Of a stretch of 64,000 nt of DNA, positions 7,949-15,465 are shown one piece after another. The stretch's first letter is position 1; every line of letters starts with the position of its first letter. Location of the stretch: positions 1-64,000 of the forward strand of contig NZ_VVIQ01000006.1 in assembly GCF_009728485.1 (NCBI RefSeq), in the 5' to 3' direction. Under the pieces are notes generated by a model. That model was not told the origin of the DNA. It searched no databases and was given only the letters and a program-made list of their open reading frames with translations. Both the position numbers and the translations under genes were made by a program. The DNA comes from Prevotella vespertina. GTDB lineage: Bacteria; Bacteroidota; Bacteroidia; Bacteroidales; Bacteroidaceae.

Positions 7949-8989
7949 ATGAAGTACAGCATTATAGTACCCGTTTTCAACCGACCAGATGAGGTTGATG
8001 AGCTATTAGAGAGTCTTCTCCACCAAAAGGAGGCGGATTTTGAAGTGGTCATCGTCGAAGATGGCTCAAAAGTAACATGTGAGGAGGTTTGCAACAAGTA
8101 TGTTGACAAACTCGATTTACATTATTATTATAAGGAGAACTCAGGACCTGGTCAGAGTCGGAATTATGGTGCAGAACGGGCAAAGGGAGAGTTTTTACTC
8201 ATCCTTGACTCAGATGTTGTACTTCCAGAAGGTTATCTACAAGCTATCAGCAAAGAGCTTTCGAGAGAACCAGCAGATGCCTTTGGAGGACCAGACAAAG
8301 CGCATGATTCGTTCACAGATACGCAGAAGGCAATCTCTTACTCAATGACATCTTTCTTCACAACAGGGGGCATCCGTGGGGGAAAAAAGAAACTAGATAA
8401 ATTTTATCCACGCTCCTTTAACATGGGTATTCGTCGTGATGTTTACAGGGAATTAGGCGGTTTCTCCAAGATGCGCTTTGGTGAGGATATCGACTTCTCT
8501 ATACGTATCTTCAAGGCTGGGAAACGCTGTCGCCTCTTCCCAGAGGCATGGGTGTGGCATAAAAGACGCACAGACTTCCGCAAGTTCTGGCGACAGGTTT
8601 ACAATTCAGGTATTGCCCGTATCAACCTATATAAGAAGTATCCTGAATCTCTGAAGGTTGTCCATCTCTTGCCTATGATATTCACTCTTGGGGTTCTCTT
8701 TCTCACTTTGATTATCCTTTGTGGGCTTCTCACGATGGTTTGCACATCAGCTAAAACTCTTGGTTGTAGCCTTATCTTCTTAGGGTTATTACCCCTTCTT
8801 CTTTATAGTGCAACCATCTGTATAGACTCAACAATGCAAAATCATAGTTTGAAAATCGGCTTCCTTAGTATCCGTGCAGCTTTTTATCAGCTCATAGGTT
8901 ACGGCTGTGGATTCATTAATGCATGGTGGAAACGATGCGTATGTAGCCGTGAAGAGTTTGCAGCCTACCAAAAGAACTTCTATAGTTAA
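7949..8989 (+). CDS. Family 2 glycosyltransferase, membrane-anchored
   Basis: Inverting GT-A glycosyltransferase, likely using a nucleotide sugar at the cytoplasmic face of the inner membrane. The N-terminus YSIIVPVFNRPDEV (3-16) and VEDGS (36-40) form the nucleotide-binding fold. LDSDVV (about 91-96) supplies the metal-binding Asp pair, and a GEDIDFS motif near 187-193 is the ED-type catalytic region. Two hydrophobic segments at about 243-267 and 274-295 anchor the C-terminus. The 346-residue gene is alone, so the acceptor (LPS, exopolysaccharide or protein glycan) is unknown. Confidence 0.85.
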   Translation: MKYSIIVPVFNRPDEVDELLESLLHQKEADFEVVIVEDGSKVTCEEVCNKYVDKLDLHYYYKENSGPGQSRNYGAERAKGEFLLILDSDVVLPEGYLQAISKELSREPADAFGGPDKAHDSFTDTQKAISYSMTSFFTTGGIRGGKKKLDKFYPRSFNMGIRRDVYRELGGFSKMRFGEDIDFSIRIFKAGKRCRLFPEAWVWHKRRTDFRKFWRQVYNSGIARINLYKKYPESLKVVHLLPMIFTLGVLFLTLIILCGLLTMVCTSAKTLGCSLIFLGLLPLLLYSATICIDSTMQNHSLKIGFLSIRAAFYQLIGYGCGFINAWWKRCVCSREEFAAYQKNFYS

Positions 8990-9087
8990 TTCATAATTCA
9001 CAATTCAAAGTTCCCCCCTATTAAAATATAACAACCGCCTATCTACAATCATCAAAACCTATCACTATGAATGAATCAATTTGCCAC

Positions 9088-9183
9088 AATAGGGACAGAT
9101 GCCCTCGTCTGTCCGCCAGAACGCCCCTGTTTATCAAGAGACTTCATATATACCACGGACAGACGAAGGCGTCCGTCCCTACT
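9088..9183. repeat. MITE-like inverted repeat, GGGACAGA family
   Basis: Two 28-bp arms (9088-9115 and 9156-9183) are inverted copies that agree at about 23 of 28 positions, enclosing a 40-bp centre. The core is AGGGACAGAyGCCCTCGTCTGTCCG. Half-copies recur at 52929-52965 and 53041-53066, always ending in CCCTACTTTG. No coding potential. It fills most of the spacer between the glycosyltransferase gene and radC. Confidence 0.6.
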
Positions 9184-9246
9184 TTGTTATCTGTTACGAG
9201 AACATTTGATATACCTTATTAGGAGAAAAGAATATCACATTAAACT

Positions 9247-9933
9247 ATGAAAAGTATATCCATTAACAACTGGGCAGAGGCTGACCGCCCACGTGAGAAA
9301 CTGGAGAGACTGGGGGCAAGTGTGCTCAGTGATGCAGAATTATTGGCTATTCTTATTGGTTCAGGAACAGCAAATGAGAGTGCTGTCGACCTAATGAAAC
9401 ATATTTTAAAAGATTGTCATAACAATCTAAACTCACTGGGGAAGTTATCTATACATCAGCTAGAAGGATATAAAGGAATTGGTCCGGCAAAGGCTATAAC
9501 GATACTTGCAGCATGTGAATTGGGTAAACGCAGGCAACGTGCAAAGGTAGAAGAAGTCCCCTTACTGAATAGTGCAGAAGCCATTTACAATTATATGTAC
9601 ACCACCATTCAAGACCTCGACATTGAAGAGGGTTGGATACTAATGATGAAGCAAAACTTTCGTCTTATAGAGGCCAAACGTATCTCAATTGGTGGACTAA
9701 CTATGGCTCCAATTGATATAAGACTTATGATGAAAGAGGTATTAATGAAGAATACTACCATCCTTGCATTCTGTCATAATCATCCCAGTGGGAACACATC
9801 TCCCAGCCATGAGGATGATCTTCTTACCACACGCATACGGAAAGCATGCGAATTACTAAGCATTCACTTCGCTGATCATGTAGTCCTCACTGATGGGAAA
9901 TATTACTCTTATCGTGAAGAGGGAAGACTCTAA
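9247..9933 (+). CDS. radC: RadC family JAB-domain protein
   Basis: A 228-residue RadC/UPF0758 protein with full-length family organisation. The N-terminal part has a helix-hairpin-helix-like segment (GYKGIGPAKA, about 74-83), and the C-terminal JAB/MPN metalloprotease fold carries the HNHPSGNTSPSHEDD zinc motif near 178-192. Once linked to DNA repair, its actual function is unsettled; some RadC proteins accompany mobile elements, but here the neighbours are ordinary chromosomal genes. It is monocistronic, with the next gene converging 33 bp away. Confidence 0.9.
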   Translation: MKSISINNWAEADRPREKLERLGASVLSDAELLAILIGSGTANESAVDLMKHILKDCHNNLNSLGKLSIHQLEGYKGIGPAKAITILAACELGKRRQRAKVEEVPLLNSAEAIYNYMYTTIQDLDIEEGWILMMKQNFRLIEAKRISIGGLTMAPIDIRLMMKEVLMKNTTILAFCHNHPSGNTSPSHEDDLLTTRIRKACELLSIHFADHVVLTDGKYYSYREEGRL

Positions 9934-9966
9934 GAATTCTCTCGAAGCTCGATAATAAACAAAAGT

Positions 9967-10734
9967 CTACCACTCCCACCAGTTCTTTCTTTCCACCTCG
10001 TGCCACGCACCTAAGGGCTCTACACTCCAAACTAGACCAGAGTTCCGCCAATAAGTAATTCTCACCTTATTATAATGCTCTAGTTCCAAGTAATGTGCAT
10101 AGCTAATAAGATGCTCTGGAGAAGAGGATAGGGTGTCACCTTCCCATGTAATAACATAATTGGTAAAAGAACGCCTGTGAACTATTGTGTCTAGCGTAAA
10201 TGAGCCTTCATAAGTAACAACATCATTATCCACAAAGTCCTTTATATAAGCTGTAACACCCCTAATAATAAGGAAAAGAGAAGTTATCCCCAAAATAGAA
10301 AAACCAATCTTGGTATACCATTTATACTCCTTAACACGCCAACAAAAGATGCCAAAGATGCTAACAGCTATTCCGAAAGAGAACAGAAGAGCTGTCAAAA
10401 AGAGTCCACAATAACCTTCTCGTGTATGTAAACCAAAGTAACTTGGATATATGCAAAGAGGTAACAAGAAAATAAAGAGTACTGTGCCAAGCGAAACAAG
10501 CAGTTTGGTACGCTTTTCATTAAAATTAAGTTGTCCCCAAATCTTCCTTCTCTGTACTTTAGAAGTAGCCTTACTCTTTCGCGCACTCTGATTAGCTTCA
10601 GCCAAGATAGCATTCCACTTAGCACTGCCAGGCTGTACCTCATGTGTTCCGAGAGCATCCCGAACAGTAATCCTTACAGGCTTCTTATTTTGATAAGTGA
10701 TATTCCAACTATACCAATCGCCCATGATAATCAT
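9967..10734 (-). CDS. Membrane protein of unknown function
   Basis: I do not recognise this 255-residue protein. An N-terminal cytoplasmic stretch (1-75) is basic (ARKSKATSKVQRRK around 51-64). Three or four hydrophobic segments follow between about 79 and 160. The C-terminal third (about 170-255) is soluble and beta-like, with ITYWRNSGLVWSVEPL, resembling the extracytoplasmic part of DUF3592-type proteins; this likeness is tentative. It converges with radC and has its own promoter (TTG, 20 bp, TATATTTG at 10782-10752). Confidence 0.6.
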   Translation of the reverse strand: MIIMGDWYSWNITYQNKKPVRITVRDALGTHEVQPGSAKWNAILAEANQSARKSKATSKVQRRKIWGQLNFNEKRTKLLVSLGTVLFIFLLPLCIYPSYFGLHTREGYCGLFLTALLFSFGIAVSIFGIFCWRVKEYKWYTKIGFSILGITSLFLIIRGVTAYIKDFVDNDVVTYEGSFTLDTIVHRRSFTNYVITWEGDTLSSSPEHLISYAHYLELEHYNKVRITYWRNSGLVWSVEPLGAWHEVERKNWWEW

Positions 10735-10751
10735 CCTTCTTTATCATTGCA

Positions 10752-10782
10752 CAAATATACAATAATATGTTTGTAAAACCAA
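10752..10782 (-). promoter_or_regulatory. Promoter of the unknown membrane protein gene
   Basis: On the minus strand TTG (10782-10780), 20 bp, TATATTTG (10759-10752). The predicted start near 10747 leaves a leader of about 13 nt. Confidence 0.6.
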
Positions 10783-10812
10783 GATAAATGACCTTCTTTC
10801 CTTAGCAAGCTA

Positions 10813-10853
10813 TTGTGATTATTATTTAAAATTACTATCTTTGCAAAAGATAG
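10813..10853 (+). promoter_or_regulatory. Promoter of the SufT-like/lpxH unit with overlapping inverted repeat
   Basis: TTG (10813-10815), 20 bp, TATCTTTG (10836-10843). The -7 box lies inside a perfect inverted repeat, CTATCTTT-GCA-AAAGATAG (10835-10853), which spans the start site and could be an operator. The leader to the ATG at 10946 is about 100 nt. Confidence 0.55.
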
Positions 10854-10945
10854 GTAACATCTGGCAATTTAAAAACATTTTTTATTGCGCTTATTAACAC
10901 TATCTTTACAAGTTACACATTATAAATAAACACCCAATTAAATAT

Positions 10946-11266
10946 ATGACACAAGAAGAAAAGACACAGATAGAAGAAAAAATCGTTGATGTGTTGAAGA
11001 CCGTCTATGACCCAGAAATACCTGTAAATATCTATGATCTTGGAATGATCTATAAGATTGATGTAGACGAGAAAGGTAATCTCGACATGGATATGACATT
11101 TACAGCACCATCTTGCCCTGCAGCAGATTTCATCCTTGAAGATGTACGAACAAAGGTGGAAAGTGTTGAGGGAATAAAATCAGCTAACATCAATCTAGTC
11201 TTTGACCCAGTATGGGATCAAAGCATGATGTCTGAGGAGGCACGGGTTGAATTAGGCTTTGAATAA
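10946..11266 (+). CDS. MIP18/SufT family Fe-S cluster assembly protein
   Basis: A 106-residue DUF59 (MIP18) protein of the SufT/PaaD-like group that assists maturation of iron-sulfur proteins. DPEIPVNIYDLGMIYKI (about 22-38) is the family core, and a conserved cysteine sits in TAPSCPAADF (about 55-64). Suf genes are not adjacent. lpxH follows after 46 bp and probably shares the transcript, with no obvious functional tie. The leader is about 100 nt, long for this window. Confidence 0.88.
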   Translation: MTQEEKTQIEEKIVDVLKTVYDPEIPVNIYDLGMIYKIDVDEKGNLDMDMTFTAPSCPAADFILEDVRTKVESVEGIKSANINLVFDPVWDQSMMSEEARVELGFE

Positions 11267-11312
11267 AGCCACAATAGCTCGTTAACACCCCATTCACTTA
11301 AAATTCAAAGAC

Positions 11313-12077
11313 ATGAAAAATATCTATTTCCTTTCTGATGCACACCTTGGTTCACTAGCCATAAAACATAGACGCACACAAGAACGCCGTCTAGTCCGTT
11401 TCTTGGATAGCATAAAAAACAAGGCTGCAGCTATTTATCTACTAGGCGATATGTTCGACTTTTGGAACGAATATAAGTATGTTGTTCCAAAAGGATATAC
11501 TCGATTCCTAGGAAAAATATCAGAGTTAACAGATATGGGAGTAGAGGTGCACTTCTTTACAGGTAATCATGATCTCTGGACTTACGGATACTTAGAAGAG
11601 GAATGTGGCGTTATCCTTCATCGTCAACCCATCACAACCGAGATCTACGATAAGGTTTTCTATCTTGCACATGGTGATGGACTAGGAGATCCAGATCCTA
11701 TATTTCAGTTCTTAAGGAAAGTCTTTCACAATCGAGTATGCCAACGATTACTCAACTTCTTCCACCCTTGGTGGGGTATGCAGTTAGGTTTGAATTGGGC
11801 AAAAAAGAGTCGATTGAAACGTATTGATGGAAAAGAAGCTCCCTACATGGGCGAAGATAAAGAATATTTAGTGCGTTTCACAAAAGATTACATGCGCACA
11901 CATAAAGACGTCGATTATTATATCTATGGTCATCGACATATTGAATTAGATCTCACCCTATCACGGAAAGTACGCATGCTGATACTTGGTGATTGGATAT
12001 GGCAGTTCACTTACGCAGTATTCGATGGTGAACATATGTTTCTAGAGGAATACGTTGAAGGGGAAAGCAAGCCTTAA
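11313..12077 (+). CDS. lpxH: UDP-2,3-diacylglucosamine diphosphatase LpxH-like
   Basis: Calcineurin-like phosphoesterase that cleaves UDP-2,3-diacylglucosamine to lipid X and UMP in lipid A synthesis, at the inner-membrane surface. The metal ligands follow the expected order: SDAHLGS (D9, H11), LLGDMFDFW (D46), TGNHD (N85, H86), LAHGDG (H120) and YGHRH near residue 210. The 254 residues fit Bacteroidota LpxH. Other lipid A genes are elsewhere. A generic metallophosphatase is the alternative, but motif spacing and length favour LpxH. Confidence 0.85.
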   Translation: MKNIYFLSDAHLGSLAIKHRRTQERRLVRFLDSIKNKAAAIYLLGDMFDFWNEYKYVVPKGYTRFLGKISELTDMGVEVHFFTGNHDLWTYGYLEEECGVILHRQPITTEIYDKVFYLAHGDGLGDPDPIFQFLRKVFHNRVCQRLLNFFHPWWGMQLGLNWAKKSRLKRIDGKEAPYMGEDKEYLVRFTKDYMRTHKDVDYYIYGHRHIELDLTLSRKVRMLILGDWIWQFTYAVFDGEHMFLEEYVEGESKP

Positions 12078-12153
12078 CAAAAGTAAAAATAAGCCTATTA
12101 TCAAGATAAAAAGTTATTTTTTAGCTATAAAAACTCATTTTCCTTAGAAAGTA

Positions 12154-12185
12154 TTTGGAAGTTACAAAACAAACTCGTATCTTTG
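12154..12185 (+). promoter_or_regulatory. Strong promoter of a small RNA
   Basis: TTTG (12154-12157), exactly 20 bp, TATCTTTG (12178-12185), a full consensus match with no gene downstream on this strand. The predicted start is at or near G12190. Confidence 0.75.
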
Positions 12186-12189
12186 CATT

Positions 12190-12358
12190 GTCTTTTAAGA
12201 GATAGGATTCTTGAATAAAGAGAGCCTATTAATTAAATAGGAATAGCATATTAGAAAGAATTTAAGACATTCATAATATAAAATTAAAACTCAGGTTTGT
12301 AGATTAAGTTTAGTCAAAAGAAAGGTGGTTGTCGTGAGACAACTACCTTTCGCATTTT
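12190..12358 (+). ncRNA. Candidate structured small RNA (6S-like?)
   Basis: A transcript of about 170 nt bounded by a consensus promoter and a strong terminator hairpin, with no reading frame. Its 5' half folds on itself. GTCTT (12190-12194) and AA (12197-12198) pair with TTAAGAC (12262-12268). After an 8-nt one-sided bulge, ATTCTT (12207-12212) pairs with AAGAAT (12256-12261). CCTATT (12225-12230) with AATAGG (12236-12241) closes an apical loop. The 3' end is a 14-bp stem (12320-12333 with 12338-12351, one G-U) and TTTT. A long bulged rod is the shape of 6S RNA, and Rfam lists a Bacteroidales-1 family proposed as 6S. I cannot align to it here, so the identity is inference. Confidence 0.55.
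12320..12357 (+). terminator. Terminator of the small RNA
   Basis: GAAAGGTGGTTGTC pairs with GACAACTACCTTTC around a GTGA tetraloop (one G-U pair), then GCATTTT. Confidence 0.7.
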
Positions 12359-12650
12359 ATAATAATTCACCTCTTATATATATCCTACTCTATCACTGCT
12401 AACGAAAAATTACAGCACAACTGCATACTTATCAGCAGTTAAGGAATAATATATTAGGGAGAAACAGAGCATAAAGGAAAATCTTTCTATAAGTTTTATA
12501 CCATGTTGAGAATCATTGTTTGAAACTGATTTATTCCCTAGTCCATTTTAAATTTGATTTGCTGTCATATTTAGCACTTGAGATAAACAACTGGTTGTAA
12601 GTCTATTCTGAATGAGAAAATTATAACAGCAATGCCTGGAAAAACAAAAA

Positions 12651-12775
12651 GATAGACTGTAGCAAAAGCTCTTTTCCACATTTCTACATCGCTGAACATA
12701 GCAATACAAGTAAGCTATGGTAGAGATAGTGGATGGGTCATGAGCATCATTACCCCACTTTTAATACAGTCTATC
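12651..12775. repeat. 125-bp MITE-like inverted-repeat element
   Basis: GATAGACTGTA (12651-12661) recurs inverted as TACAGTCTATC (12765-12775). The match extends inward, with AAAAG two bases inside each end. No transposase or convincing target duplication was seen. The rest of the 450-bp spacer (12359-12810) holds only a 42-codon minus-strand frame (12571-12699) encoding a hydrophobic peptide, too weak to call a gene. Confidence 0.4.
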
Positions 12776-12810
12776 ACTAATATTCAATATCCGTAGGAAA
12801 TCCCTAGATA

Positions 12811-14016
12811 TTACTTCTTCAAGTCTTTAACAAGTTCTTGAGTATCACGTGCAATGACAATCTCTTCATCAGTTGGCACAAGAACAACCTTTACCTTTGA
12901 ATCGTCAGTAGAGAGAATCTGCTCTACTCCACGCACTTCATTGCGCTTCTTATCCAACTTGATACCAAGATACTCCATATCTTGACAAGCATCCCAACGC
13001 AATCCAGTCTGATTCTCCCCAACGCCTGCAGTCCACACAATGATGTCTACACCATTCATAGCAGCAGCATAAGCACCGATGTACTTCTTAATACGATAGG
13101 TGTACATCTGCAATGCCAAATGAGCAAGCTGATTGCCTTCGTTATCAGCATTTTCTATGTCACGCATATCAGAGCTGATACCCGTAATACCCAACACACC
13201 ACTCTCCTTATTCAAGAAGTCTGCCATTTCCTGTGGCTTCTTACCGAGCTTCTCCATCAAGTAAGTTACAGCAGAAGGATCAATATCACCAGAACGAGAT
13301 CCCATCATCAAGCCTGCCAATGGCGTTAAACCCATTGAGGTATCGATGACCTTACCATTCTTGATAGCTGCAATAGACGCACCATTACCAATGTGACAAG
13401 TGATAATCTTCTGTGTCTTGATGTCTACACCTAACATTTCACATACACGGTGTGACACATAACGGTGGCTTGTTCCGTGGAAACCATAGCGACGAACATG
13501 ATACTTCTTATATAGATCATAAGGAACAGCATATAGGTAAGCATAATCTGGCATAGTGCTATGGAAAGCATTATCAAACACTGTTACTTGTGGTGTGTGA
13601 GGCATCAAAGCATCCACAGCACGCAATCCGCGCAAGTGACCAGCATTATGAACTGGAGCTAAGTCTATAAGACTTTCAATCCCTTCTTCTACTTCTTTTG
13701 TAACGATACAACTCTTCTCAAAGAGGTCACCTCCTTGCACTACTCGGTGTCCAACAGCGTCTATCTCATCAAGACTCTTTAGAGCACCAATCTCTGGATC
13801 TAGTAACACTTTGAACACAAGAGCCACACCTTCTTTATGTGTAGGAAGGTCTGCCATGATTTGTTTCTTCTCACCATTAGGGAGCTTAACCTTTATGAAA
13901 GCCTCATCAAGTCCAATGCGTTCTACACCGCCCTGAGCCAACACTGACTCGTCTTTCATATCGTACAACTTGTACTTAATAGAACTACTTCCGCAGTTCA
14001 AGACTAATATCTTCAT
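12811..14016 (-). CDS. ackA: Acetate kinase
   Basis: Cytoplasmic enzyme that makes ATP and acetate from acetyl phosphate and ADP, the last step of acetate fermentation. The 401-residue chain starts with LNCGSSSIKYKLYD (5-18), contains GFHGTSHRYVSHR (about 178-190) with the catalytic histidine, and HIGNGASI (about 208-215) in the phosphate-binding loop of the ASKHA fold. It lies 226 bp downstream of pta on the same strand, the classic acetyl-CoA to acetate pair. The spacer contains a dispersed inverted repeat. Confidence 0.97.
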   Translation of the reverse strand: MKILVLNCGSSSIKYKLYDMKDESVLAQGGVERIGLDEAFIKVKLPNGEKKQIMADLPTHKEGVALVFKVLLDPEIGALKSLDEIDAVGHRVVQGGDLFEKSCIVTKEVEEGIESLIDLAPVHNAGHLRGLRAVDALMPHTPQVTVFDNAFHSTMPDYAYLYAVPYDLYKKYHVRRYGFHGTSHRYVSHRVCEMLGVDIKTQKIITCHIGNGASIAAIKNGKVIDTSMGLTPLAGLMMGSRSGDIDPSAVTYLMEKLGKKPQEMADFLNKESGVLGITGISSDMRDIENADNEGNQLAHLALQMYTYRIKKYIGAYAAAMNGVDIIVWTAGVGENQTGLRWDACQDMEYLGIKLDKKRNEVRGVEQILSTDDSKVKVVLVPTDEEIVIARDTQELVKDLKK

Positions 14017-14202
14017 ATTTTGATTATAGGAGTTAAAGGAGTGAAGGGAGTGAAATGGAGTTAAGGCAAATGTTCTTATTAGGGTAAAGCAATACCAATA
14101 AACTATTCACACGCAGATAAATATACCCCCAGAACTTACACTCTTCCCTTCCTCTTTATTGATTACTTAATTACTTAGGAGTGTTCCCCTCTATACGGAC
14201 GA

Positions 14203-14226
14203 CTCCTCTCTCCATAGGGAGAGGAG
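14203..14226. repeat. Dispersed GC-rich palindrome (family A) between pta and ackA
   Basis: Arms CTCCTCTCTCC and GGGAGAGGAG around ATA, 17 bp after the pta stop. Related blocks of C-runs, a short AT loop and G-runs occur near 17403, 26300, 52715 and 53008. It may act as a hairpin between the two co-directional genes. Confidence 0.45.
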
Positions 14227-14242
14227 CTGAGGAGAGGCTTCT

Positions 14243-15289
14243 TTATAGCTTTTTTGCATCTTGAGCTTGGCATGCTGTGATAGCTACCATATAATAGATA
14301 TCATCTACACAACAGCCACGAGAAAGATCGTTAACAGGGCGAGCTATACCTTGGAGGATAGGTCCGATCGCCTTAGCACCACCAAGACGTTCGATTAACT
14401 TATAGCCAATGTTACCTACTTCCAGGTTTGGAACAACAAGCACATTAGCCTTACCTGCTATCTCCGAACCCGGTGCCTTCTTAGCAGCAACAGCAGGGAC
14501 TAGAGCAGCATCAGCCTGTAATTCACCATCAACCTTCAGTGTTGGGAACTTCTCCTTGGCTATCTTTGTTGCCTCAACAACCTTATCTATAATGTAAACA
14601 CTCTTACCCGTCTCACGGTCGATAGCGTCTTTTGCTGATCCCTTAGTAGAGAAACTCAACATGGCAACATGTGGGTCTTGGAAGCCAGCAACGCTCTTTG
14701 CGGTCTCGGCAGTAGTGTAAGCGATTTGAGCTAACTGATCGGCTGTTGGGTTAGGAGTAACAGCTACATCACCCATAACGACAATACCATTCTCACCATA
14801 CTGCTGTTCGTGAGTGAGGATGAGCATAGCTCCACTCACACAAGTGATACCTGGCGCACATTTAATAATCTGCAAAGCAGGGCGAAGCGTGTCACCTGTT
14901 GTAGAGAGTGCACCTGATATCTGCCCATCAGCGCCCTCTGTCTTAATAATCATACAACCCAAATAGAGATTATTCTTCGTCACTAACTCACGTGCCTGTT
15001 CGATAGTCATACCCTTTTTCTGGCGTAATTCAGCTAGCTTAGCAGCATATTCTTCGCACTTAGGGTTATTCTCTGGGTCAACAATGGTCGCCTTGTCAAT
15101 GTTCTTAAGCCCCCACTCTGTGGCAAGCTTATGTATATTGGCGGGGTTACCAATGAGGATTAGATTGGCGATATCATTGGCTAATACCCTGTCAGCCGCT
15201 CTAAGGGTTCGCTCCTCTTCTGCCTCGGGGAGCACGATACGTTGCTTATCGGCTTTAGCGCGCGCAACGATTTGCTCTAATAAATCCAT
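14243..15289 (-). CDS. pta: Phosphate acetyltransferase
   Basis: Converts acetyl-CoA and phosphate to acetyl phosphate, feeding acetate kinase. It is the short 348-residue form, only the catalytic PTA_PTB domain, without the N-terminal DRTGG and P-loop-like region of E. coli Pta. Conserved blocks include VLPEAEEERTLRAAD (19-33), LSTTGDTLRPALQII (128-142) and the C-terminal PVNDLSRGC (about 321-329). A consensus promoter (TTTG, 20 bp, TATCTTTG) precedes it by about 55 bp. Confidence 0.96.
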   Translation of the reverse strand: MDLLEQIVARAKADKQRIVLPEAEEERTLRAADRVLANDIANLILIGNPANIHKLATEWGLKNIDKATIVDPENNPKCEEYAAKLAELRQKKGMTIEQARELVTKNNLYLGCMIIKTEGADGQISGALSTTGDTLRPALQIIKCAPGITCVSGAMLILTHEQQYGENGIVVMGDVAVTPNPTADQLAQIAYTTAETAKSVAGFQDPHVAMLSFSTKGSAKDAIDRETGKSVYIIDKVVEATKIAKEKFPTLKVDGELQADAALVPAVAAKKAPGSEIAGKANVLVVPNLEVGNIGYKLIERLGGAKAIGPILQGIARPVNDLSRGCCVDDIYYMVAITACQAQDAKKL

Positions 15290-15341
15290 AGTTCTTATTC
15301 TATTGTAATAATTGTACTTCGGTCTTTAAATTGTTTACCTG

Positions 15342-15373
15342 CAAAGATAGCTAAATTAACTCATAATCCCAAA
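15342..15373 (-). promoter_or_regulatory. pta promoter
   Basis: On the minus strand TTTG (15373-15370), 20 bp, TATCTTTG (15349-15342). The predicted start near 15337 gives a leader of about 48 nt. Confidence 0.65.
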
Positions 15374-15410
15374 CAAGACTCTTGTTTTATATCAGAAAAG
15401 AGCTATCCTC

Positions 15411-15441
15411 TTGGCTATCCCAGCTTTTATACATATCTTTG
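15411..15441 (+). promoter_or_regulatory. Promoter of the DUF2156-GNAT fusion gene
   Basis: TTG (15411-15413), 20 bp, TATCTTTG (15434-15441). The leader to the ATG at 15466 is about 20 nt. It lies back to back with the pta promoter. Confidence 0.65.
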
Positions 15442-15465
15442 TAGCCTAACCAGATTATAGACAAC

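Noticed and set aside
9247..9933. radC as a marker of an integrated mobile element
   Set aside because: No integrase, transposase, relaxase or attachment-site duplication was seen around it; the nearby repeat is a short non-coding element.
12571..12699. A 42-codon minus-strand frame encoding a hydrophobic peptide
   Set aside because: It has no promoter or family resemblance and runs into the inverted-repeat element; at most a remnant of a membrane gene.
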